Translations under genes and position numbers: made by a program
Part shown: positions 43,358-51,721 of the stretch, piece after piece
Layout of the letters: each line of letters begins with the position of its first letter
Numbering within the stretch: the first letter of the stretch is position 1
NCBI RefSeq assembly: GCF_000714935.1
Contig: NZ_JMIR01000008.1
Coordinates: 62,001-126,000 of the forward strand
Length of the DNA stretch: 64,000 nucleotides
Direction: 5' to 3'
DNA from: Tumebacillus flagellatus
Lineage (GTDB): Bacteria; Bacillota; Bacilli; Tumebacillales; Tumebacillaceae
Notes under the pieces: generated by a model
Seen by the model: the letters and a program-made list of their open reading frames with translations, nothing else
Databases searched by the model: none
What the model was told of the DNA's origin: nothing

Positions 43358-43813
43358 CTATGCCACCGGATGCTCGTCCAGCTCCGAGGTGCAATGCCCG
43401 CACCGCGTCGCTTTCAGCGGGATGGTGCTGAGGCAATACTGGCACTCCTTGGTGGTGACCGGTTTGCCTTCTTTGCGTTTGAGGCGGTTGATCTGGCGGA
43501 CGACGAGGAAGATCACGAACGCGACGATCAGGAAATCGAGCACGTTGTTGAGAAATTGGCCGTAGTTCAGCGTCGCGGCGCCCGCTTTCTTCGCTTCGGC
43601 AAGCGACCCGTAATGCCCGCCGTCCAGCGACAGGAACAGGTCGGAGAAATCCACCCGCCCCACCAACATCCCGATCGGCGGCATGATCACGTCGTTGACC
43701 AGCGACGTGACGATCTTCTGAAACGCGCCGCCGACGATCACACCGATCGCCAAATCGATCAAATTGCCGCGAAGGGCAAACTCCTTAAACTCTTTGAGCA
43801 TGGTTTTCATCAT
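43358..43813 (-). CDS. mscL: Large-conductance mechanosensitive channel MscL with cysteine tail
   Basis: The ATG at 43813 has AGGGGGA 8 bases upstream. The 151-residue channel has the MscL signature [27 protein letters not shown] (first pore helix) and a second helix [21 protein letters not shown]. It releases solutes on hypo-osmotic shock. After the second helix the protein carries two Cys pairs, CQYC and CGHC, which would form a zinc ribbon in the cytoplasmic bundle; the classical E. coli MscL lacks this. Confidence 0.92.
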   Translation of the reverse strand: MMKTMLKEFKEFALRGNLIDLAIGVIVGGAFQKIVTSLVNDVIMPPIGMLVGRVDFSDLFLSLDGGHYGSLAEAKKAGAATLNYGQFLNNVLDFLIVAFVIFLVVRQINRLKRKEGKPVTTKECQYCLSTIPLKATRCGHCTSELDEHPVA

Positions 43814-43889
43814 ACCCGAGTCCCCCTTCTTGGTTTTTGGTTGCCATAGCATTCGCCAAAACTAGTATTTTTATGTCAGTAGAAGCAAA

Positions 43890-43925
43890 AAAAAGCACCC
43901 GACCCGCTTGGGCCCGGTGCTTTTT
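43890..43925 (-). terminator. Terminator of pckA
   Basis: Read on the minus strand, AAAAAGCACC / GGTGCTTTTT with inner GGGCCC-type pairing and a T run. Confidence 0.85.
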
Positions 43926-43949
43926 CAATACTATTTTTCAAAAAATGAC

Positions 43950-45545
43950 TTACAGCGCAGTCTTCGGTGCCGCCGACTTGATGTCGTCCGAGACAGAGCC
44001 GAACTTCTCGAAGTTCTTCACGAAGCGGCCAGCCAACGCGAGCGCCGCTTGGTCGTACGCGCCTTTGTCTTCCCACGTGTTGCGCGGGTTGAGGACGTGC
44101 GCCGGAACGTTCGGCACTTGGGTCGGGATGGAGAGACCGAAGATCGGGTCTTTCACCCATTCCACGCTGTCCAGTTGCTTCTCGATCACAGCGGTGACCA
44201 TCGCGCGGGTGTACGCCAGTTTCATGCGGGAACCCGTGCCGTACGCGCCGCCGGTCCAGCCGGTGTTGACGAGGTAGACTTTCGCGTCGTGCTTTTCGAT
44301 CTTCTGGCCGAGCAGTTCCGCGTAGACGGTCGGTTGCAGCGGCAGGAACGGTGCGCCGAAGCAGGTGGAGAACGTCGCTTCCGGCTCGGTAACGCCGCGC
44401 TCCGTGCCCGCCAGTTTGGAGGTGTAGCCGGAGAGGAAGTAGTACATCGCTTGTTCCTTCGTCAGTTGCGCGATCGGCGGCAGGGTGCCGGTTGCGTCCG
44501 CCGTCAAGAACACGATCACGTTCGGATGACCGCCGATCGACGGGAACACCGCGCCCGGAATGTAGTCGAGCGGGTACGCCGCACGGGTGTTTTCCGTCAG
44601 AGCAGCCGAGTCGTAATCCGCCACGCCGGTCTCTTGATCCACGACGACGTTCTCCAACACGGTGCCGAACTTGATCGCGTTCCAGATTTCCGGTTCGCCG
44701 GTCTGCGAGAGCTTGATCGTCTTCGCGTAGCAGCCGCCCTCGAAGTTGAACACGCCGTTGTCCGTCCAGCCGTGCTCGTCATCGCCGATCAGACGGCGGT
44801 TCGGGTCTGCGGAGAGCGTGGTTTTGCCGGTGCCGGAGAGACCGAAGAACAGCGCCACGTCGCCCGCTGCGCCGATGTTCGCCGAGCAGTGCATCGGCAT
44901 GACGCCTTGCGCCGGGAGCAGGAAGTTCATGACGGAGAAGATCGATTTCTTCATCTCGCCCGCATAGTGCGTGCCGCCGATCAGCACGACGCGCTTCTCA
45001 AACGAAACGACGATGAACGCTTCCGAATTCGTGCCGTCGACAGCCGGGTCCGCCACGCAGTTCGGCACGGCGATGACGGTGAATTGCGGCGCATGGGTTT
45101 TCAACTCGTCCTCCGTCGGGCGGATGAACAGTTGATGCACGAACATATTCTGCCATGCATATTCATTGATCACGCGGATCGGCAGGCGGTACTGGAGGTC
45201 AGCTCCCGCAAACCCGTCGAACACAAACAGTTCCTGCTTGGTTTTCAGGTACTCGGTCACTTTGTTGTAGAGCGCGTCGAACTTCTCCGGGGAGAACTCT
45301 TGGTTGACCGGGCCCCATGCCACGGTGTTTTCCGAGAGGGCATCGCGGACGATGAATTTATCCTTCGGGGAACGGCCGGTGTACTTGCCGGTGGTCACGC
45401 TGAGCGCGCCGGTGCTGCTGAGGATCGCATCTCCGCTTTTCACAGCTTCTTCGACAAGCATCGGGACAGACAGGTTGTAGTGCACAGTCGCGGTGTTGTC
45501 CAAGATCGTTTGCAGATCGGCAGTTGCGGTTTTCATGGTGGTCAT
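43950..45545 (-). CDS. pckA: Phosphoenolpyruvate carboxykinase (ATP)
   Basis: The likely start is the ATG at 45545 ([12 protein letters not shown]), with AAAGGA upstream but rather far; a TTG at 45557 is in frame. The 531-residue enzyme converts oxaloacetate and ATP to PEP, ADP and CO2, the first step of gluconeogenesis. Motifs: [25 protein letters not shown], the P-loop [14 protein letters not shown] and DDEHGW. A sequence matching the CcpN box overlaps its probable -10 region. It is metabolically linked with ppdK/ppsR at the left end of the window. Confidence 0.96.
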   Translation of the reverse strand: MTTMKTATADLQTILDNTATVHYNLSVPMLVEEAVKSGDAILSSTGALSVTTGKYTGRSPKDKFIVRDALSENTVAWGPVNQEFSPEKFDALYNKVTEYLKTKQELFVFDGFAGADLQYRLPIRVINEYAWQNMFVHQLFIRPTEDELKTHAPQFTVIAVPNCVADPAVDGTNSEAFIVVSFEKRVVLIGGTHYAGEMKKSIFSVMNFLLPAQGVMPMHCSANIGAAGDVALFFGLSGTGKTTLSADPNRRLIGDDEHGWTDNGVFNFEGGCYAKTIKLSQTGEPEIWNAIKFGTVLENVVVDQETGVADYDSAALTENTRAAYPLDYIPGAVFPSIGGHPNVIVFLTADATGTLPPIAQLTKEQAMYYFLSGYTSKLAGTERGVTEPEATFSTCFGAPFLPLQPTVYAELLGQKIEKHDAKVYLVNTGWTGGAYGTGSRMKLAYTRAMVTAVIEKQLDSVEWVKDPIFGLSIPTQVPNVPAHVLNPRNTWEDKGAYDQAALALAGRFVKNFEKFGSVSDDIKSAAPKTAL

Positions 45546-45659
45546 GGGAGGAGTCAAATCCTTTCCGTTTCGAGGTTTCCGTAAGTATGTTCCTATAATC
45601 GTTTGCTGAGCAAGGAATGTTCCGCACTCAACGCATAATGAGCTATACTATTTGCCTTG

Positions 45660-45670
45660 AGTATAACACA
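45660..45670 (-). promoter_or_regulatory. CcpN-type box at the pckA promoter
   Basis: On the minus strand the sequence TGTGTTATACT fits the published CcpN consensus TRTGHYATAYW at all 11 positions and includes the likely -10 hexamer TATACT. The -35 is poor, as expected of a regulated promoter. CcpN represses gapB and pckA on glucose in Bacillus. Confidence 0.5.
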
Positions 45671-45772
45671 ATGCCTGACAAGCGGAAACACCTTTTTTGG
45701 AAAAAAAGTTTGGCGGTTTTTTGTCGGGCTTGTTCTATTTCGAAAAGGATGTCGTTTTTAAGTTAAGTTGTG

Positions 45773-45800
45773 TTCACAAAGTCGAATGCTGTGTTATAAT
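45773..45800 (+). promoter_or_regulatory. Extended -10 promoter of the Cof-type HAD gene
   Basis: TTCACA (45773-45778), 16-base spacer, TATAAT (45795-45800) with TG one base upstream. Confidence 0.6.
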
Positions 45801-45846
45801 GAAGTTCCCTGTTCGACTTGAGAGAATGGGGAGAGGAGGAGACGGT

Positions 45847-46659
45847 ATGATTCGTGTGATTGCAGTGGATCTAGACGAGACGTTGTTAGCACCGGATAAG
45901 TCAATTCCAGCTGAGAACAAAGCAGCGTTGCAACTTGCCCAAGAGCGAGGCATCCGGGTCGTGATCGCCACCGCGCGCGGGTGGGGCCGAACGGAGGCTT
46001 TCTATAAGGAACTGGAGCTTCAGACGCCTGTGATCGTCTCTTCCGGTTCGCGGGTGGTCGACGGTCGGACGGGGGAGGACCTGTGGATGCACCGCATGCC
46101 GATGGACTTTGCCCGCGACGTCTGTGCATTTTGCGACGAGCAGGACATTTCCATCCGCGTCTATGTCGGGCAGGAGGTCTGGAACAACCGGGACACCGAC
46201 CCGCTGTTGAACGCGCCGGTCGCCGAAGACCGCATCGTCCGGAACATGGCGGCGAAACTTCCGGAAGCCCCGTATCAAATCTACACCAAGGGCGAGCGCA
46301 ATGTCGCGCTGCTCCGGGAGCGATTCGGCAAACAGGGCGACGGCTTTCTTCTCAACATCACGAAGTACGCCGACGGCATTCCGGAAGTGATGATCCTCAA
46401 TCCTCTGGGCACCAAGGGCGAAGCGTTGCGCGCACTCTGCGAACAATGGGGCGTCCCGCGCGAGCAAGTGATGGCGGCGGGTGACAATTTCAACGACCTC
46501 TCGATGATCGAGTGGGCCGGATTCGGCGTCGCGATGGGCTGGGCCGTGCCGGAAGTGCGCGCTTGCGCCGACTATGTCACAACGCCTGATAACCAAGCCG
46601 GCGTCGCCGAAGCGATCTACTACTTGCTGGAAGACCGCCAAGAGCCTTCCGCTTCGTAA
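45847..46659 (+). CDS. Cof-type HAD-IIB phosphatase
   Basis: The start at 45847 follows GAGAGGAGGAGA. The 270-residue protein has Asp8/Asp10 in VIAVDLDETLLA, motif II SSGSR, a type IIB alpha/beta cap (about 80-185), Lys in LGTKGEALRALCEQWG, and motif IV AAGDNFNDLSMIEWAG. Cof-type enzymes dephosphorylate sugar phosphates, FMN or related metabolites; the substrate is not predictable. Confidence 0.92.
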   Translation: MIRVIAVDLDETLLAPDKSIPAENKAALQLAQERGIRVVIATARGWGRTEAFYKELELQTPVIVSSGSRVVDGRTGEDLWMHRMPMDFARDVCAFCDEQDISIRVYVGQEVWNNRDTDPLLNAPVAEDRIVRNMAAKLPEAPYQIYTKGERNVALLRERFGKQGDGFLLNITKYADGIPEVMILNPLGTKGEALRALCEQWGVPREQVMAAGDNFNDLSMIEWAGFGVAMGWAVPEVRACADYVTTPDNQAGVAEAIYYLLEDRQEPSAS

Positions 46660-46672
46660 GGAAACGAACGTG

Positions 46673-46707
46673 ACCTATGCAGAGTTTCTCTGTATAGGTT
46701 TTTTTTA
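46673..46707 (+). terminator. Terminator after the HAD gene
   Basis: ACCTATGCAGAG / CTCTGTATAGGT stem with a TTTC-type loop and eight T. Confidence 0.85.
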
Positions 46708-46824
46708 TTTGTTACAGCTGTTGAAAAAAGAGGACATTTAAGGGGGCGTGACGCATAATAAAACTGTGCAACAGCAGTGGAGACGTCGAATCTCCCTGCG
46801 ATCAACCTTGAATGGGGTACGGAC

Positions 46825-48228
46825 ATGACGACAGACACAACGACACATTCCAATAGATTGTTTGAATTTCACCCGGACCCGACATGGACGGTCGACGCTC
46901 AAGGTGCTTTGCTGACAGCCAACCGCGCGGCGCAAGCGGAGATCGGGCAACGAGCCCGCTTGGAAGAGCTGTTCGTGCCCGAGGATTTGGAGAAGGTGCG
47001 CGATTGGATGATGCGCGCCGAATGGGAGCAAACGCCGCAGAACGGACGGGCGTCGCTGCTCGGCACGGCACCCGGTCGCGGGGACGCGCATTGCACGCTG
47101 ATTCCGGCGAGCGAAGGCGGCGGGTCGGTCATTTTCTTTCTGATGGTGCGGGTGGTGGAAGAAACGCCTGACGCAGAGACGCTGGAACAGCTGCGCGAGA
47201 CCCAAGAACTGCTCGAAGCGGTGTTTCGCCACAGTCGGGAAGCGATGGGGATGTTTGATGTGGACGGAACGATTCTTCGAATGAATGATGCGTTCGTGTC
47301 GATGTTCGGATATTCGCGGGAAGAATTGATCGGACGTAAAGTTCCCGTGACGCCGCCCGGGGCACTGCAAGAAGAAGTGTACCGCCACTTTGATGCGATC
47401 CTCAACCAAGCGGTGCCGTATGTCGAGTTCGAGACGGTCAAATTGCACAAAAGCGGGCATTTGCTCGATGTGCAGGTCACCCTCTCGCCGATCAAAAAAC
47501 GCGACGGTGTCATCGTGGCGATTCACGGCATCTCCCGAGATCTCACCGACGCCAAGAAGACACAAACACGCTTGATCCAAGCGGAAAAACTCTCCATTGC
47601 CGGACAGTTGGCGGCGGGGATCGCGCACGAAATCCGCAACCCGTTGACCGCGCTCAAAGGCTTCGTGCAACTGATGGAGGGCGGTGCGAGCTTCAACCCG
47701 CACTATTTGCAGGTGATGGGCGCGGAGTTGAACCGCATCGAGGGGATCACCAACGAATTGCTGGTCCTCGCCAAACCGCAGGCGAACCAGATGACGCGAC
47801 GCGAACTCGCTTCGCTGGTGCAGGAAGTCGTGACGCTGTTTGAATCACTTGCGAACTTGCGCAACGTGGAATTGACCGCCGATCTCGAACAGGGCTTGCC
47901 GGAGATGAACTGCGACAGTAACCAATTGAAGCAAGTGTTCATCAATTTCCTCAAAAACGCCCTTGAAGCGATGCCCTGCGGCGGTCGCATCGACATTGTT
48001 CTGCGCCGGGACGGTCATCGCGCGCACTTGGCGTTTGCAGACCTTGGGTGCGGGATCGAGCCGGACGTGCTGGCGCGGTTGGGCGAGCCTTTTCTCACCA
48101 CCAAGGAAAATGGCACGGGCTTGGGGTTTATGGTTTGCAAACAGATCATCGAGAACCACCGAGGCGAAGTGCGGGTGGAGAGTGAAGTGGGCAAAGGCAC
48201 GACCGTCGGAATTTGGTTGCCGTTGTAG
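46825..48228 (+). CDS. PAS-domain sensor histidine kinase (sporulation-kinase type)
   Basis: The ATG at 46825 is preceded by TGGGGT; an in-frame GTG at 46777 lacks a site. The 467-residue soluble kinase has a degenerate PAS-like first domain (about 10-110), a clear PAS domain (125-240, with GMFDVDGTILRMNDAFVSMFGYSREELIG), HisKA with His268 in AAGIAHEIRNPLTALKGF, and HATPase with NFLKNALEAM and GTGLGFMVCKQIIENH. Layout and lack of membrane segments resemble Bacillus KinA/KinE phosphorelay kinases, so a role in entry to sporulation is plausible. No response regulator is adjacent, as for orphan Kin proteins. Confidence 0.9.
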   Translation: MTTDTTTHSNRLFEFHPDPTWTVDAQGALLTANRAAQAEIGQRARLEELFVPEDLEKVRDWMMRAEWEQTPQNGRASLLGTAPGRGDAHCTLIPASEGGGSVIFFLMVRVVEETPDAETLEQLRETQELLEAVFRHSREAMGMFDVDGTILRMNDAFVSMFGYSREELIGRKVPVTPPGALQEEVYRHFDAILNQAVPYVEFETVKLHKSGHLLDVQVTLSPIKKRDGVIVAIHGISRDLTDAKKTQTRLIQAEKLSIAGQLAAGIAHEIRNPLTALKGFVQLMEGGASFNPHYLQVMGAELNRIEGITNELLVLAKPQANQMTRRELASLVQEVVTLFESLANLRNVELTADLEQGLPEMNCDSNQLKQVFINFLKNALEAMPCGGRIDIVLRRDGHRAHLAFADLGCGIEPDVLARLGEPFLTTKENGTGLGFMVCKQIIENHRGEVRVESEVGKGTTVGIWLPL

Positions 48229-48321
48229 TATTTTTCGAACGGTTTGGAGACATGCACGCGAGGCGGTTGTTTCGCCTATGTTGTAGGGAATGCGGAATCT
48301 CACACAGGAGGTCTTCCAGGT

Positions 48322-48732
48322 ATGGCAGACAGGATTCCCGGCTGTCCGTTGCCGGAGAGCATCACCCTGCAAGAACGTTTGACCCAACTGCGGGGCCGTT
48401 TGGTGCTGGTCGAATCGGAAGCCGGCAGTTTTGAAGCGGCGCCGATTCGCGAAGTGCGCTCGAATAAGTTTTACGTGATGGATTTGACGGTGCGGTTTGA
48501 TCGGCCTTTTTTTGCGACGGTGATCGTGCCGCCCGCTGAGGTGACGCCCGTGACGGCGATCGTGCGGGTGGAAGGACTCTCGCCGGGCCTTGGCGTGAAG
48601 AGCGGGAGTTTGATTCGCATCGGGCAAGACTTTGTTGAATTCGCCGCCGACATCTCCGGCACGCGGGCTGTGGTGATCGCGCCGCGCAACCGCTTCGTGA
48701 CGGTGACGTGCGAAGAACTGCCGGACGAATAA
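48322..48732 (+). CDS. Hypothetical protein, 136 residues
   Basis: The start at 48322 has AGGAGG well placed. The product is soluble and beta-rich, with regularly spaced strands (QLRGRLVLVESEAGSFE, FFATVIVPPAEVTPVTAIVRVEGL, TRAVVIAPRNRFVTVTCEELP). No family recognised. It may be cotranscribed with the kinase 93 bases upstream and is closed by a terminator. Confidence 0.6.
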   Translation: MADRIPGCPLPESITLQERLTQLRGRLVLVESEAGSFEAAPIREVRSNKFYVMDLTVRFDRPFFATVIVPPAEVTPVTAIVRVEGLSPGLGVKSGSLIRIGQDFVEFAADISGTRAVVIAPRNRFVTVTCEELPDE

Positions 48733-48761
48733 ACGAATCCGCAACGCCGCAGAAGAAAAGC

Positions 48762-48796
48762 AGGCGCATCCTCGCGGGAGGATGCGCCTTTTTTTG
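48762..48796. terminator. Terminator between hypothetical and ABC permease genes
   Basis: AGGCGCATCCTC / GAGGATGCGCCT with a short loop and T run. Confidence 0.88.
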
Positions 48797-48810
48797 AGGA
48801 GCTTCGTCTC

Positions 48811-49803
48811 TTACGCCAACACGTCGCGGCGGGTGAACGTAATGAACGACACGATCAAGCCGCCGACCAACCAGAGGCCGAGGATGCACAGCGAGAACGG
48901 CAGCGTGACATCGGGAATCGGCAACGGCGTGCCGTTCACATAGTCGGTCAAACGCAGGTGCGACGTGAAAATGTACTTCGCAATCGGGAAATCGGCCGCG
49001 AGTTGCACGAGGATGTTGCCCCCGATCAAGACGGCGAGCATCACGCCCATCCCGGCCGCCGTGCCGCGCACGAGCACGGAAACCATGAACGACAGCGTGG
49101 CGACGACGATCGTGGAAATCCAGCCGAGGCCGTAGTTCATCAGCAACAGTTGCCAGTGCGGCAGGACTTTGACTTGCGACGCGTCAAACGTGCCGCCGGA
49201 GATCTGGAATCCGGTGAACATCGGCGCGTCCCATCCTTGGAAGCCGAAGAACAGCCCGGAGATCGCGTAGCACGCCACCATCGTGATCATGACGGTCAGC
49301 GTGGTGTAGATCAACAGCGTCAGGTACTTCGAGAGCAAGATCTTCCACCGCTTGACGGGGCGGGTGAGCAACAGTTTGATCGTGCCTTCGGAATGCTCGC
49401 TCGACACGATGTCGGTGGCGATGACGATGACGAGCAACGGCAGGAACAGCGAGACGCCGTACTGCATGAAGAAGCGGGTGAACGTCGTCGCGCCGGTCGC
49501 TTTCGGGTTGATGTTGCGGTCGAGGTAGTATTTCTGCTGTTCAACTTGCAGTTGCATGATCTTCTTCTGCTCATCGGGCAGAGCGGGCGATTGCATGCGG
49601 TGTTCTTGATCGGTGATTTGCTGTTGAAGTTGTGCGCGCCAATCGGTGGTGCCGACTTTGGCGAGCAGGCGTTGCTCCGTCGTGTACTGCCCGTACACAA
49701 ACGTCGGAATCAAGATCAGCAATATCAAAATCACCACGAAGAATCGCCGTTTGCGCAAGACTTTCAGCGTTTCATTGCGGGTGAGGGCGAGGAGGTTACG
49801 CAA
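48811..49803 (-). CDS. ABC-2 type transporter permease
   Basis: A TTG at 49803 sits 8 bases after GGGAGG, which I prefer to the GTG at 49812 that touches the site; both overlap the ATPase gene. The roughly 330-residue protein has one N-terminal membrane segment, a long extracytoplasmic region with Gln-rich coiled coil (about 45-100: LQQQITDQEHRMQ), and five further segments. DIVSSEHSEGTIKLLLTRPVKRWKILLSKY is the ABC-2 signature. It forms an exporter with the ATPase encoded upstream; substrate unknown. Confidence 0.88.
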   Translation of the reverse strand: MRNLLALTRNETLKVLRKRRFFVVILILLILIPTFVYGQYTTEQRLLAKVGTTDWRAQLQQQITDQEHRMQSPALPDEQKKIMQLQVEQQKYYLDRNINPKATGATTFTRFFMQYGVSLFLPLLVIVIATDIVSSEHSEGTIKLLLTRPVKRWKILLSKYLTLLIYTTLTVMITMVACYAISGLFFGFQGWDAPMFTGFQISGGTFDASQVKVLPHWQLLLMNYGLGWISTIVVATLSFMVSVLVRGTAAGMGVMLAVLIGGNILVQLAADFPIAKYIFTSHLRLTDYVNGTPLPIPDVTLPFSLCILGLWLVGGLIVSFITFTRRDVLA

Positions 49804-50755
49804 TCGACTCACCTCCCGTGATTTCCAAGAACAGTTCTTCCAATTGGTTTTGCACGGTGACGCTGTAGATGGAGACCCCGGCCCCGATCAGTTTTTCATT
49901 GAGAGAGGCAGTTTCGGTTTGCGTGAGCGACGCGATCAGTTTGGTCGCGGCGATCTGCTGGACGTTGTCCGCGCCGAGCGCTTCTGCGAGCACGCGCCGT
50001 GCCGTCTCCACCGGTTCCACGTTCCATTCCACGCGGTTGACGCCGTTCGCGACGATCTCTTCCACAGAGGTCACTTTGACGATCTCGCCGCCGGAGAGAA
50101 TCGCCACGCGGTCGCACATCATCTGCACTTCCGCGAGCATGTGCGACGAGACGAACACCGCCAAGCCTTCCTCTGCCGCGAGTTTGCGGATGAACTCGCG
50201 CAGTTCGCGAATGCCCGCCGGGTCCAGCCCGTTGGTGGGCTCGTCCAAGATCAACAGCTTCGGGCGGCCCAACAAAGCTTGCGCGATGCCGAGGCGTTGA
50301 CGCATGCCGAGCGAGTACGTTTTGACTTTGTCATGAATGCGGGCGTCCATCTTGACGAGCTGCACGACTTCTTGGATGCGCTCGTCGGTGACGTCGCCGA
50401 GCATGGCGGCGAAATGTTCGAGGTTCTGCCAGCCGGTCATGTATTTGTAGAGTTCCGGGTTCTCGACGATGCACCCGACGTTGCGCATCGCTTCAATAAA
50501 TTCGCTGCGCACATCATGTCCGCCGATGCAGATCCGTCCGGCGGTGGGTGCGATGAGGCCGACGATCATGCGGATCGTCGTCGTTTTGCCCGCGCCGTTC
50601 GGGCCGAGAAAGCCGAACACTTCGCCTTGGTGCACGTCGAACGAAACGTTGCGAATGATGGTGCGTTTGCCGATCGTCTTCTGCAATCCTTGGACGGAGA
50701 GCGCGACGGCGGGGGATGTACGGGTCAAGAGAAACACCTCAGTTCGAGAGTTCAT
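49796..50755 (-). CDS. ABC transporter ATP-binding protein
   Basis: The 319-residue ATPase starts at an ATG with AGGAG 8 bases upstream (a TTG at 50728 with GAGGTG is an alternative). Motifs: Walker A GPNGAGKTT (51-59), signature YSLGMRQRLGIAQALL, Walker B LLILDEPTNGLDP and H-loop VSSHML. The C-terminal extension after residue 225 is typical of bacitracin-, lantibiotic- or Nat-type exporters. It overlaps the permease gene, forming a two-gene exporter. Confidence 0.92.
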   Translation of the reverse strand: MNSRTEVFLLTRTSPAVALSVQGLQKTIGKRTIIRNVSFDVHQGEVFGFLGPNGAGKTTTIRMIVGLIAPTAGRICIGGHDVRSEFIEAMRNVGCIVENPELYKYMTGWQNLEHFAAMLGDVTDERIQEVVQLVKMDARIHDKVKTYSLGMRQRLGIAQALLGRPKLLILDEPTNGLDPAGIRELREFIRKLAAEEGLAVFVSSHMLAEVQMMCDRVAILSGGEIVKVTSVEEIVANGVNRVEWNVEPVETARRVLAEALGADNVQQIAATKLIASLTQTETASLNEKLIGAGVSIYSVTVQNQLEELFLEITGGESIA

Positions 50756-50819
50756 GAGTCTTGCTCCTATTGTACCGTTTTTGTGCTACACTAGGAAGGT
50801 GAAGGAGGTGGCAAGACCT

Positions 50820-51659
50820 TTGAAAAAACCATCTTGGTCGTGGCGAATCGTCTCGACGCTGGCCTTGCTCAGCGCTCTGGTTTTCGCAGGCGGATTCGTG
50901 ATGGCGATCGTCGGCCCGCAAGGCACGTCCTCTGCCGCCGACCTGACCGATCCATCGAATGACACGACTCCGCAGGACGCGACGACCGCCGCCGCATCTG
51001 CTGTGAATACGCAAACCTACCCTGTTGTCGCCCTCGGTGACTCGCTTACCAAGGGCGTCGGGGACAAAAACGGCAAAGGCTATGTCGGCTACCTGAAGGA
51101 CAAGCTCGACAAGCTTGGCCGTAAAGTTTCCATCCAAAACCTCGGCGTTTCCGGCCTTGAATCGCCGGAGTTGCTCAAATCGGTGCAAAGCGCCGGCACG
51201 CAGTCGATTTTGAAGGACGCCAAGTTGATCCTGATCTCGATCGGCGGCAACGACATGACGCACTCTGTCGGCGACGTTTCGCAGATCATCACCTCGGGCA
51301 AAGTCGACGAAGCGAAATTCCTCGCCGCGCAAGATCACTACTCCAAAAACCTCGACGGCATCTTGACCTCCGTGCGCAAAGCGAACCCCGATGCGCCGAT
51401 TCTCGTCGTCGGCCTCTACAACCCGTTTGAAGGCGTGGTGGAGGACCCCGCGCGGATGAACCAACTGCTGGACGGTTGGAACGAGAACGAATTGGCGATT
51501 GTTCAGAAGTATCCGAATGCGAAAGTCGTTCCGACGTTTGACATCTTCGAGTGGAACACCGACCGTCTGCTTTCCGGCGACCATTTCCACCCGAACGAGC
51601 TTGGGTATGACCAGATGGCGGAACGCATGCTGCAAGCGTTGCCGAAGTCGATTTTGTAA
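50820..51659 (+). CDS. SGNH/GDSL hydrolase (YpmR-like), secreted or anchored
   Basis: The TTG at 50820 is placed 9 bases after GAAGGAGGTG. The 279-residue protein begins with a signal peptide or anchor (residues 1-32), then a Thr/Asp/Ala-rich linker. The SGNH blocks follow: GDSLTKG (Ser75, block I), the Gly in LGVSGLES (block II), IGGNDM (block III), and the Asp/His pair replaced by HFHPNELGYDQM (block V). It resembles Bacillus YpmR lipase/esterase. Substrate probably an acyl ester in the envelope. Confidence 0.87.
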   Translation: MKKPSWSWRIVSTLALLSALVFAGGFVMAIVGPQGTSSAADLTDPSNDTTPQDATTAAASAVNTQTYPVVALGDSLTKGVGDKNGKGYVGYLKDKLDKLGRKVSIQNLGVSGLESPELLKSVQSAGTQSILKDAKLILISIGGNDMTHSVGDVSQIITSGKVDEAKFLAAQDHYSKNLDGILTSVRKANPDAPILVVGLYNPFEGVVEDPARMNQLLDGWNENELAIVQKYPNAKVVPTFDIFEWNTDRLLSGDHFHPNELGYDQMAERMLQALPKSIL

Positions 51660-51665
51660 ACGAGG

Positions 51666-51698
51666 AAGCATGCTCGCGTCAGGGAGCATGCTTTTTTT
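51666..51698 (+). terminator. Terminator after the SGNH hydrolase
   Basis: AAGCATGCTC / GAGCATGCTT with an 8-base loop and T run. Confidence 0.88.
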
Positions 51699-51721
51699 CT
51701 AGCGTGTGAAAGGTGGTTCTC

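Noticed and set aside
43908-45584. 558-codon plus-strand frame opposite pckA
   Set aside because: Shadow of pckA caused by codon bias; no motif.
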